Assembly: GCA_030017685.1 (NCBI GenBank)
Contig: JASEHH010000031.1
Span: 1-36,306, forward strand
Source: Thermodesulfobacteriota bacterium
Lineage (GTDB): Bacteria; Desulfobacterota; BSN033; UBA1163
Direction of reading: 5' to 3'
Length of the DNA stretch: 36,306 nucleotides
Positions within the stretch are counted from its first letter, which is position 1, and each line of letters starts with the position of its first letter. Both the position numbers and the translations under genes were made by a program. This document shows, one piece after another, positions 1 through 6,229 of this stretch. Below the pieces are notes generated by a model, which was not told the DNA's origin, searched no databases, and worked only from the letters and a program-made list of their open reading frames with translations.

Positions 1-2
1 TG

Positions 3-71
3 AAGTTGATTGATATCTCTCCCGAAAATCTGCAGCGGCTGAAAGACTTCCTGCTATCCCTTACGAAATAA
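3..71 (+). CDS. C-terminal tail of a protein cut by the window edge
   Basis: An open frame enters from the left edge and ends at a TAA at 69-71. It encodes about 22 residues ending in RLKDFLLSLTK, an amphipathic helical tail. Too little is left to name a family. The frame is supported only by being open to the edge and by its helix-like composition, so the call is tentative. Confidence 0.4.
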   Translation, partial: KLIDISPENLQRLKDFLLSLTK

Positions 72-205
72 ATCCCATTTTTTCTTACTTGCAGCCCCTC
101 AGGAGCTGTGAAAAAATTGGTGGCCTGTGCTTTATGGCCCACATGAATGAGTGTCTTGTCGAAGCTTTATAACGCGGGTCATTAGATGTTATGGGTAACC
201 TTCGA

Positions 206-386
206 TTTCATTGATTGTGGGGGTCGATAGGCGGGGCCTGCTGCAGGCCCCGCCTCCAACATAGGCGGAACAGGCCTCCGGCTCAGGCTCCGCCCCGGAG
301 GGAAGAGCCTCTGGCTTGAAGAGAATGTCCCGCCTATCGGGTGTAATTATATTTTATTAGGAATGTTGTGACTCCCCGTTACCGAG
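206..386. repeat. R1 structured repeat, copy 1
   Basis: About 180 bp that recur with few changes at 3626-3810. The element is GC-rich and self-complementary: GATAGGCGG near 225 pairs with CCGCCTATC near 330-338, and inner arms around GGCCTGCTGCAGGCC and CCTCCGGCTCAGGCTCCG can fold. Both copies end with an AT-rich stretch and GTTGTGACTCCCCGTTAC. It codes for nothing obvious. It looks like a non-autonomous palindromic repeat; a structured RNA is the alternative. Confidence 0.8.
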
Positions 387-463
387 GGATGGCTCTTGCT
401 TTTCTAAATCTTCTTGTCAAAAGCAAAAAGAGGGATTATAATTTTCAACAAAGGAGTAGAACG

Positions 464-652
464 ATGAGTGGAAAAAGTAGTTTTCCATACCGCAAATTTG
501 ACAGGAAGCCTCACCCCCATATCGTCAAACAGATCTTAGAGGATGAGGAGTTGGTCGAGATGATGAAGGAGATGCTCGTTAAGGAAGGCAAACCCTGTCC
601 TTTTTGCCACCGAAAACTAAAGGATGAGGTTAAGGCCCGGGAGATATGGTAA
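464..652 (+). CDS. Small CxxC zinc-ribbon-like protein, function unknown
   Basis: A 62-residue protein rich in charged residues. The C-terminal half has a CPFCHRKL motif, a zinc-knuckle-like CxxC with a nearby His; a single CxxC would need another ligand pair or a dimer to hold metal. The middle (ILEDEELVEMMKEML) is predicted helical. The start at 464 is chosen because AAGGAG lies 8 bases upstream; the longer frame from 368 would begin inside repeat R1. I do not recognise the family. It stands alone, followed by a hairpin at 653-694 that also faces the convergent gene at 708-1016. Confidence 0.6.
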   Translation: MSGKSSFPYRKFDRKPHPHIVKQILEDEELVEMMKEMLVKEGKPCPFCHRKLKDEVKAREIW

Positions 653-694
653 ACCCTGTTAGAAATCCCAGCAGGGCATTATTTCTAACGGGGT
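653..694. terminator. Bidirectional hairpin between convergent genes
   Basis: ACCCTGTTAGAAAT (653-666) pairs with ATTTCTAACGGGGT (681-694): a 14 bp stem with one G-T wobble and a 14-base loop. It begins right after the stop codon of the 464-652 gene and lies 14 bases past the stop of the minus-strand gene. Neither side has a long T-run, so termination efficiency is uncertain. Confidence 0.55.
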
Positions 695-707
695 AAACGC
701 TTAAACC

Positions 708-1016
708 CTACATATCTTCGTCAGGGCATTTGCGAGTAAAGGAGAATTTAAACGGTCTTTTAACAAAGGTATTAGCCGCTTCATCCACTCCTCCCGTTGG
801 AAGTGTATAGGGAAGCGAAAGAATAAATATACCCGTCCCGAGAATCCCTGCAACAATTCCAAGCGGCCTTGCGATCAGAATATCGATCATCTTCCACTCA
901 TCCGTTATGGGGTCGTTTGGGTTCCACGTTTCCCAGGCCAATGCATTCGGATAAATACTCCCGGTAATCATTGCGGAAATCAGAAATAATAAAAATGCTT
1001 TTTTATATCTCTTCAT
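708..1016 (-). CDS. Small exported membrane protein, function unknown
   Basis: A 102-residue protein starting with a signal peptide (MKRYKKAFLLFLISAMITGSIYPNALA, probable cleavage after ALA near residue 27). One hydrophobic segment follows at about residues 50-70 (ARPLGIVAGILGTGIFILSLP), and then a segment with LPTGGVDEAANTFVKRPFKFSFTR. The RPLG...SLP(F/Y)TLP...A...V..P..F.F.R pattern recalls small exported proteins I know from Geobacter-like bacteria, where it has no established role. AGGAGG lies 5 bases before the ATG. It is monocistronic and convergent with the 464-652 gene. Confidence 0.7.
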   Translation of the reverse strand: MKRYKKAFLLFLISAMITGSIYPNALAWETWNPNDPITDEWKMIDILIARPLGIVAGILGTGIFILSLPYTLPTGGVDEAANTFVKRPFKFSFTRKCPDEDM

Positions 1017-1097
1017 GGGGCCCTCCTTTCAAGTTCTGTTGAGAAATCATATCAGAAGTTAATGTCTTTGTCAATCATTTCAAGAAAATAGCAGCAA

Positions 1098-1282
1098 TTC
1101 AGACATTGGACTTCAGACATTAGACATCAGACTTTCCAGTATAGGATACAGAAAACTTAAGCCACTCGGGTTACAGAGAAAAACCCATGAGAATCCTTTG
1201 AATCCTATGAGGGTTTTATATAATCTCTAACCATTTCATCACTTTTAGTCTATGGTCTGAAGTCTATGGTCTACTGTCTGAA
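1098..1282. repeat. Degenerate inverted repeat with TTCAGACA-like arms
   Basis: The left arm (1098-1134) is built of repeated CAGACATT/TTCAGAC words. The right arm (1247-1282) carries the complementary words (AGTCTATGGTCTGAAGTC). The arms are imperfect, ~36 bases each, around a ~110-base centre. No coding frame is convincing. It resembles a decayed palindromic repeat or the ends of a miniature element. Confidence 0.5.
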
Positions 1283-1778
1283 TCACAAAGATAATAGCAG
1301 GCTATTCGAAGATAGTGGGACAAAGACTAACGGAGGGTTTTCGTCAACCAGACAGAAATGATTTTAGCGATGAATAACTTGCTTATCAGGAGATGGATCT
1401 TCAAAAGATAAAGGTTGGCCAGCGTTTCTTCCTTGATTATTCTAAACATCTATCAAGACCTCTTAAACTTGAACCTGTGAAATGGTAAAGTGAATGATCA
1501 TGAACCCTGACCATGGCGGGAACGGGGGTTGATTTAAAAAAAGAGAGGAGGAAAAGCGAGATGATTCTCTGAATCATGTCCATCAATTGAATCATATAAA
1601 ATATTAATGCAACAATTTTGCCAATTCTTGAAATATAATATAACTCGTTGAAACCATTTGATAATATCAATGATTCAAACTTAAATATTTTAAGTTTTCA
1701 TTTAAAGAGTGACATAGATTGTCAATGGATTGAAAAAGGGTCAGCTCTGGGACTCGCTAATTTCTCATTTTTAAAGTT
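1283..1778. other. Gene-poor stretch
   Basis: About 500 bases, AT-rich towards 1778, with no convincing long gene. A 31-codon frame at 1393-1488 starts MDLQKIKVGQRFFLDYSK behind a CAGGAG sequence and might be the 5' remnant of a lost gene, but it is too short to identify. The minus-strand open frames across 1437-2004 look like chance frames. Confidence 0.4.
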
Positions 1779-1940
1779 AAGGTTACCTCTAAAAATGTCA
1801 TTCCTTCGAAACTTGTCCTCGACCTGATCGGGGAGCAGGAATCCATAAGTTTTTGACATTACTGGACTCCCGCCGGAGTTTACCTCGTATTTGATACGGA
1901 ACGGGAGTGACAAGTTGGGAATTATTAGAGGTTCCTTTAA
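1779..1940. repeat. R3 palindromic repeat, copy 1
   Basis: About 160 bp that recur at 36040-36200. The ends are inverted: ACCTCTAA near the left and TTAGAGGT near the right. Inside are ATTCC...GCAGGAAT and GACTCCCGCC...ACGGGAGTGAC pairings, so the whole element folds into nested hairpins. It resembles the widespread bacterial repeats with GGAATGAC/GTCATTCC ends. Non-coding. Confidence 0.8.
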
Positions 1941-1990
1941 GGTTTGGGAAATGGGATGAATTTTGAAACTTGAAAAACTTGAAAAAATGC

Positions 1991-2019
1991 TTGACAACCG
2001 GCAAGAAAATCGTTATTAA
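1991..2019 (+). promoter_or_regulatory. Sigma-70 promoter for the HNH gene
   Basis: TTGACA at 1991-1996, a 17-base spacer, then TATTAA at 2014-2019. The -35 is consensus and the spacing ideal. Transcription would start near 2026, about 35 bases before the HNH start codon at 2061. Confidence 0.7.
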
Positions 2020-2060
2020 CCTTAAAATTCAACAGGAATCACAGACTATCCTCATAAGCG

Positions 2061-2585
2061 ATGGAGTGGACATTACTTCTCAACTCGACTTTTGAACCTT
2101 TGAGAGTGGTGACCTGGAAAAAGGCAATCATTATGGTCATGCTTGGCAAGGTGGAAGTGATCGAAGAGTATGAACGGGCCATCAGGGGAATCAGAGTCTC
2201 CATCCATCTCCCGGCTGTCATTCGTTTAAACCGGTTTATCAGGAGAAAAACACCCATCGTTAAATTTTCCAGGCAAAATTTGTATGTTCGGGACAGAGGG
2301 GTATGTCAATATTGCGGAACCCCTTTCGAGCATAAAGAGTTGACCTATGATCATGTCGTTCCCCGCTCCAAAGGCGGGCAGACGGAATGGACAAATGTGG
2401 TAACCTGTTGCACCGCTTGTAACCTCAGAAAGGGAGGGAGAACGCCAGAAGAGGCAGGCATGCCCTTGATCAAAAAGCCTAAGGCCCCCATCTGGATTCC
2501 TCTATTGACCAAGAGTCTCGGGATCGACGAAACTCCTTCTTCCTGGAAGGACTATCTCTACCTTAATCAGGAATTGTCACTATAA
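2061..2585 (+). CDS. HNH endonuclease family protein
   Basis: A 174-residue protein. The N-terminal ~75 residues (LLLNSTFEPLRVVTWKKA) match the start typical of a small bacterial HNH family annotated only as HNH endonuclease. The nuclease core follows: C82-x2-C85 (CQYC), D97-H98 (YDHVVPRSKGG), N in EWTNVVTCCTACN with a second CxxC, and a conserved NLRKGGRTPEEAGM. The four cysteines should hold a structural zinc, and H98 with the later Asn residues should form the metal-dependent active site. The biological substrate of this family is not established. The start codon has a poor ribosome site, but the family N-terminus supports it. It lies 129 bases before the HIT gene. Confidence 0.85.
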   Translation: MEWTLLLNSTFEPLRVVTWKKAIIMVMLGKVEVIEEYERAIRGIRVSIHLPAVIRLNRFIRRKTPIVKFSRQNLYVRDRGVCQYCGTPFEHKELTYDHVVPRSKGGQTEWTNVVTCCTACNLRKGGRTPEEAGMPLIKKPKAPIWIPLLTKSLGIDETPSSWKDYLYLNQELSL

Positions 2586-2714
2586 ACTTTCATGGATACG
2601 ATTCCCGGTAACCAATCCGTCTATCCCTGCTGCCGGTTTTACGGAATAAAACGGGAAAAAAGAAAGCTCTGAAAAACTAATACATGCTCTCTCGATTTAC
2701 CAGAAGGAGAAGCC

Positions 2715-3233
2715 ATGAAACATCTTTGGGCTCCTTGGAGAATGAATTACATTTTGAAGCGGAAAAAAAAGGAGTGCATCTTCTGCCTTAAACCGAGTCG
2801 TGAGAGAGACAGAGAAAATCTCATCCTGTATCGAGGGAAGCATACCTTTGTGATGATGAACAGATATCCTTACAATAATGGTCATCTGATGATCGTTCCG
2901 CATCGGCACTGCATCGACCTGGAATCCTTAAACCATCTCGAATCGAAAGAACTCTTTGAACTATTAAAGGTTTCCATCAGAGCATTAAAGATCTCTCTCT
3001 CCCCACAAGGTTTCAATATCGGTGTCAATATAGGAAAGGTTGGGGGAGCCGGTGAGGGCCACATCCATTTTCATATCGTTCCCCGCTGGACAGGGGACAC
3101 CAATTTTATGCCGATCTTGGGAGAGACGAAGATCGTTCCGGAGTATCTTTCAAACACTTACCAGAGACTTCATTCTGCTTTTATCGATCATCTGAAAAAA
3201 AGAACGAGGCAGAAAGGAGGGGGAAAAAAGTGA
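2715..3233 (+). CDS. HIT-family nucleotide hydrolase/phosphorylase
   Basis: A 172-residue histidine-triad protein. The triad GHIHFHIVPRW has H116, H118 and H120, H118 being the expected nucleophile that attacks the alpha-phosphate of a nucleotide substrate. The N-terminus has C21-x2-C24 (ECIFC), and LWAPWRMNYI opens the protein, both typical of the branch related to diadenosine tetraphosphate phosphorylases. NRYPYNNGHLMIVPHRH is the standard HIT strand pair. AGAAGGAG precedes the ATG. The stop overlaps the GTG start of the LapA-like gene (GTGA), so the two are co-translated. The exact substrate cannot be read from sequence. Confidence 0.9.
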   Translation: MKHLWAPWRMNYILKRKKKECIFCLKPSRERDRENLILYRGKHTFVMMNRYPYNNGHLMIVPHRHCIDLESLNHLESKELFELLKVSIRALKISLSPQGFNIGVNIGKVGGAGEGHIHFHIVPRWTGDTNFMPILGETKIVPEYLSNTYQRLHSAFIDHLKKRTRQKGGGKK

Positions 3234-3562
3234 AATGGGTAAAAACGCTTCTGATCATGATCATCTTCATCCTTGTCATCCTCTTCTCCCTTCAAAACAG
3301 GGAAGAGGTGGGCCTCCGATTTGGCCTTTATCCCATCCAAGACCGGTTTTGGGAGGTCCCAAAACTCCCCCTCTTTTTAATCATCCTCTGTTCCGTCTTC
3401 CTGGGGGTGTTGATCGGGGGAATCGGAGACCTTTACCAGAGGTTTCAACTTAAAAAATCACTTCGCCAAAATGAAAAAATGATTGAGAGATTGAGCACAG
3501 AGGTAGAGACACTTCGGAGTTCAGGGATCGAGCAACCCGCCTATCATAAAAGAGATGTTTGA
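3230..3562 (+). CDS. LapA-domain (DUF1049) inner-membrane protein
   Basis: A 110-residue protein with two hydrophobic segments (about residues 5-22 and 46-70) joined by SLQNREEVGLRFGLYP. The LFSLQN(R)..V.L.F signature is the hallmark of the LapA/YciS domain. A short helical tail follows that could form a coiled coil (KKSLRQNEKMIERLSTEVETL). In E. coli LapA works with LapB in control of lipopolysaccharide synthesis; no lapB is visible here, so only the domain name is safe. GTG start at 3230 overlapping the HIT stop by 4 bases, with AGGAGG upstream. Confidence 0.85.
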   Translation: MKWVKTLLIMIIFILVILFSLQNREEVGLRFGLYPIQDRFWEVPKLPLFLIILCSVFLGVLIGGIGDLYQRFQLKKSLRQNEKMIERLSTEVETLRSSGIEQPAYHKRDV

Positions 3563-3592
3563 TCTTCTCTTAGACACTCAGAAAAAGGGTCT

Positions 3593-3620
3593 CCCCATCA
3601 GTAACCCCTCAGTGATGGGG
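3593..3620 (+). terminator. Hairpin after the LapA-like gene
   Basis: CCCCATCA (3593-3600) and TGATGGGG (3613-3620) form a perfect 8 bp stem with a 12-base loop. It lies 30 bases after the gene's stop codon. Only a weak T-rich stretch follows. It directly abuts R1 copy 2 and might instead belong to that repeat's flank. Confidence 0.4.
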
Positions 3621-3625
3621 GGTAT

Positions 3626-3810
3626 TTCATTGATAGGTTGAGTCGATAGGCGGGGCCTGCTGCAGGTCTAACCCCGCCTCCAACATAGGCGGGACAGGCC
3701 TCCGGCTCAGGCTCCGCCCCAGAGGGAAGAGCCTCTGGCTCGGAGAGAATGTCCCGACTATCGGGTGTCATTAAATTTTATCAGGAATGTTGTGACTCCC
3801 CGTTACTGAG
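3626..3810. repeat. R1 structured repeat, copy 2
   Basis: Second copy of the element at 206-386, in the same orientation, with scattered substitutions and a short insertion (TCTAA) in the CTGCAGG region. The outer complementary arms are TCGATAGGCGGGG and CCCGACTATCGG; one arm base differs from copy 1. It separates the LapA-like gene from the rimP promoter. Confidence 0.8.
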
Positions 3811-3837
3811 TGGTTACATTCCATCAAAATTATTCTC

Positions 3838-3866
3838 TTGCAATTAAGTTAAAATTGTAGTATATT
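3838..3866 (+). promoter_or_regulatory. Sigma-70 promoter of the rimP-nusA-infB operon
   Basis: TTGCAA at 3838-3843, 17 bases, TATATT at 3861-3866. Initiation would fall near 3873, giving a leader of about 78 bases to the rimP ATG. It is the only good promoter seen just upstream of the long operon. Confidence 0.65.
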
Positions 3867-3881
3867 TTTTTTACAGAATCG

Positions 3882-3926
3882 GGTCTGCTGAAAAAGCGGG
3901 CTTTTTGCCCGCTTTTTTTTTAGACC
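3882..3926 (+). terminator. Intrinsic terminator inside the rimP leader (putative attenuator)
   Basis: AAAGCGGGC (3893-3901), a TTTTT loop, GCCCGCTTT (3907-3915) and nine Ts (3913-3921). GGTCT (3882-3886) and AGACC (3922-3926) can also pair around it, lengthening the stem. It lies between the promoter at 3838-3866 and the rimP start at 3951, so it is placed to attenuate the whole operon. NusA, encoded second in the operon, acts on such hairpins; autoregulation is an inference. It could instead end transcription from upstream. Confidence 0.8.
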
Positions 3927-3950
3927 GCCTCTTTTAAAAGGAAAGGCAGG

Positions 3951-4409
3951 ATGTCAGGGGAAATTATCGACCGGGTGATGAAAATCATCGACCCCATCCT
4001 TTTAGATGAAGGGATGGAATGTGTGAATATGGAATACCGGAGGGAGGCAAGAGGATGGGTCTTGCGCCTTTATATCGACAAAGAAGGAGGGGTCACGCTC
4101 GACGATTGCGCCCGAATCAATCAGCAAGTGGGAAGAACGTTAGATGTGGAAAACCCCATTGACACCCCTTATCATTTAGAGGTCTCTTCTCCCGGTTTAA
4201 CACGACCCCTAAAGACCCAAAGAGATTTTGTGAAATATCAGAATCGCCTGATCAAGGTCAAGACCGCTGAACCCATCAGGAACCAACGACAGTTTAAGGG
4301 AAGGCTTTTAAGGGTTGTCACTGAAGGGATTGAGATCGAAATGGATGGAACGGTATTTCATATTCCTTTTCAAAGCATCGCAAAGGCCCGTTTAGAATTG
4401 GAGTTTTAA
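3951..4409 (+). CDS. rimP: Ribosome maturation factor RimP
   Basis: A 152-residue protein that assists maturation of the 30S subunit in the cytoplasm. Family signatures are present in order: EGMECVNMEYRRE at the N-terminus, LRLYIDKEGGVTLDDC, and YHLEVSSPGLTRPLK, the most conserved stretch of RimP, followed by the small SH3-like C-terminal domain (FKGRLLRVVTEGIEIEM). Length is normal. GGAAAGG precedes the ATG. nusA follows after 16 bases, the universal neighbour of rimP. Confidence 0.95.
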   Translation: MSGEIIDRVMKIIDPILLDEGMECVNMEYRREARGWVLRLYIDKEGGVTLDDCARINQQVGRTLDVENPIDTPYHLEVSSPGLTRPLKTQRDFVKYQNRLIKVKTAEPIRNQRQFKGRLLRVVTEGIEIEMDGTVFHIPFQSIAKARLELEF

Positions 4410-4425
4410 GAAGGAGAAGTCAACC

Positions 4426-5904
4426 ATGTCAACCAATCTAAATTTTGTGATTGACCAGGTGGGAAAGGACAAAGGGATAGACCGGAAGGTGATCATCGAG
4501 GCGCTGGAGCAAGCCGTGCTGACCGCCTCCAGAAAAAAATACGGTCACCAAGGGGAGATCGAAGTTCACTATAACGAAGAAATTGGCGAGGTGGAGTTAT
4601 TTCAATTTAAACAGGTCGTCGAAGAGGTGCTTGACCCCTCGACGGAAATCTCACTTGAAGAGGCAAAGGAACTGGACAGTGAGGTGCAGGCTGGGGACAG
4701 CTTGGGCGTCAAACTCAATACCGATTTTGGCCGAATCGGCGCCCAGACGGCAAAACAGGTGATCATCCAGAAGGTTCGCGATGCTGAAAGGGATAATGTC
4801 TATAATGAGTTTAAAGACCGCAAAGGAGATCTCGTTAGCGGAACAGTCCAGAGGATGGAGAAAGGGAATCTCTACGTCAATATCGGGAGGGCGGAAGCCG
4901 TCCTTTTATCGAAAGAGCAGATTCCCGGCGAGGTCTACCGGCAGGGAGAACGGATCAGGGCCTATATCCTTGATGTCCAGAAGAATGCCAAGGGGCCCCA
5001 GGTCTTTCTCTCCAGAACTCATCCAGGATTTCTCATCAAACTTTTCGAAATGGAGGTGCCGGAGATTTCCGAAGGAGTGATCAAAATTATCAGCGCGGCT
5101 CGGGAGCCGGGAGAGAGGGCAAAGATCTCCGTCTACAGTTCAAACCGTGATGTCGATCCTGTCGGAGCCTGTGTGGGCATGAAAGGTTCCAGGGTTCAAA
5201 ATGTGGTTCAGGAACTCCGCGGGGAACGGATCGATATTATCCCGTGGTCCCAGGATCAGGCCAAATATGTTTGCAACGCACTCGCCCCTGCCAAGGTCTC
5301 AAGAGTTTATATCGATGAGGAAAACCGTCATATGGAGGTGGTGGTTGCGGATGACCAGCTTTCTCTCTCTATTGGAAAGAAAGGGCAAAATGTTCGTTTG
5401 ACCTCCAAATTAACAGGGTGGAAGATCGATATCAAGAGTGAATCAAAGATGGAAAAGATTTCCGGCGAGATTCTGGAAAGCTTTAAGGGCCTCCCGCATA
5501 TCGGGGATGTGGGAAGCCGAGTCCTTTATAATGAAGGGTTTCGGTCCCTCCAGGAGCTGGGGGAGGCTGATCCTGAAGAATTGGCCAAGGTTTTAGGAAC
5601 CGAGAAGGGGAAAGCGGCCGAAATTGTTCAAATCGCATTACGGATGGCTCAGACGAAGGGGGTTGAAGAAGGTGTCCCGGAATCCCCGCAGCCAGTCGAA
5701 GAACATGGCCTCGATCCTGTCGAGAGGATAGAAGGGGTCGGAGAGAAACTTGCGGAAATCCTGAAAGACCATGGATTTCATAACATCCGGGACATTCTGA
5801 AGTCAGACGTGGAAAAACTTTCCGGCCTCCCGGGAATTGGTGCGAAAAAGGCGGACAAATTGATCCGCTCAGCGAAACAATTTATCGAAGGCAATCACCC
5901 ATGA
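4426..5904 (+). CDS. nusA: Transcription termination/antitermination factor NusA
   Basis: A 492-residue RNA polymerase-binding factor for pausing, termination and rRNA antitermination. Domains in order: N-terminal polymerase-binding domain (1-~125), S1 domain (~134-200, GDLVSGTVQRMEKGNLYVNIG), KH1 (~224-285, with VGACVGMKGSRVQNVVQEL), KH2 (~297-345, LSLSIGKKGQNVRL) and two helix-hairpin-helix-like acidic repeats (~355-400 and ~430-490, ending LPGIGAKKADKL). The two C-terminal repeats match the proteobacterial form rather than the short Gram-positive form. AGAAGGAG upstream; its stop overlaps the ylxR ATG by 4 bases. Confidence 0.97.
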   Translation: MSTNLNFVIDQVGKDKGIDRKVIIEALEQAVLTASRKKYGHQGEIEVHYNEEIGEVELFQFKQVVEEVLDPSTEISLEEAKELDSEVQAGDSLGVKLNTDFGRIGAQTAKQVIIQKVRDAERDNVYNEFKDRKGDLVSGTVQRMEKGNLYVNIGRAEAVLLSKEQIPGEVYRQGERIRAYILDVQKNAKGPQVFLSRTHPGFLIKLFEMEVPEISEGVIKIISAAREPGERAKISVYSSNRDVDPVGACVGMKGSRVQNVVQELRGERIDIIPWSQDQAKYVCNALAPAKVSRVYIDEENRHMEVVVADDQLSLSIGKKGQNVRLTSKLTGWKIDIKSESKMEKISGEILESFKGLPHIGDVGSRVLYNEGFRSLQELGEADPEELAKVLGTEKGKAAEIVQIALRMAQTKGVEEGVPESPQPVEEHGLDPVERIEGVGEKLAEILKDHGFHNIRDILKSDVEKLSGLPGIGAKKADKLIRSAKQFIEGNHP

Positions 5905-6140
5905 GCCGGAAGGGACATGTTCCGATTCGCATGTGTATGGGATGCAGAAAGAGAAGGAAGAAAGAGGAGATGATTCGCTTCACCCGGACTGGAGGTAGCG
6001 AAGCCCTGGCTCTCGGTGGAAAGAATCAGGACGGGAGGGGGCTTTATCTCTGCCCCGATGCATCCTGTTTAAAGGCGGCAAAGAAGAAGCGCCGGTTAGA
6101 ACCCTTTAAAGATAATTGTAAAATGCAAATTGAAAAATGA
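5901..6140 (+). CDS. ylxR: YlxR family RNA-binding protein (RnpM-like)
   Basis: A 79-residue basic protein with the family signature PIRMCMGCRKRRKKEEMIRF near the N-terminus and DGRGLYLCPDASCLKAAKKK in the centre. YlxR proteins fold as a small alpha/beta RNA-binding domain; in Bacillus subtilis the homologue has been reported to act on RNase P. The gene overlaps nusA by ATGA and is followed by an AT-rich repeat before infB. The last residues (NCKMQIEK) run into that repeat, so the natural C-terminus may have been extended by it. Confidence 0.9.
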   Translation: MSRKGHVPIRMCMGCRKRRKKEEMIRFTRTGGSEALALGGKNQDGRGLYLCPDASCLKAAKKKRRLEPFKDNCKMQIEK

Positions 6141-6195
6141 AAAATTAGCAATCGATGCTAATTTTGCAATGCTAATTTTGTAATTTGCATTGATC
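6118..6195. repeat. AT-rich repeat of GCTAATTTTGCAAT words
   Basis: Tandem and inverted copies of words such as GCTAATTTTGCAAT, AATTTGCATTG and ATGCAAATTG fill the gap between ylxR and infB. The same vocabulary recurs at 15884-16049. The stop of ylxR lies inside it. Non-coding; a low-complexity palindromic repeat. Confidence 0.6.
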
Positions 6196-6229
6196 TTTTG
6201 AAAAGGGTTGTTATGAAGGAGGAAGCGGA

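Noticed and set aside
1722-2004. Overlapping minus-strand frames before the HNH gene
   Set aside because: They run through repeat R3 and depend on its sequence; no family resemblance.
6118-6195. Possible CRISPR or riboswitch in the ylxR-infB gap
   Set aside because: Words are irregular and AT-rich with no fixed spacer length and no terminator-antiterminator layout.
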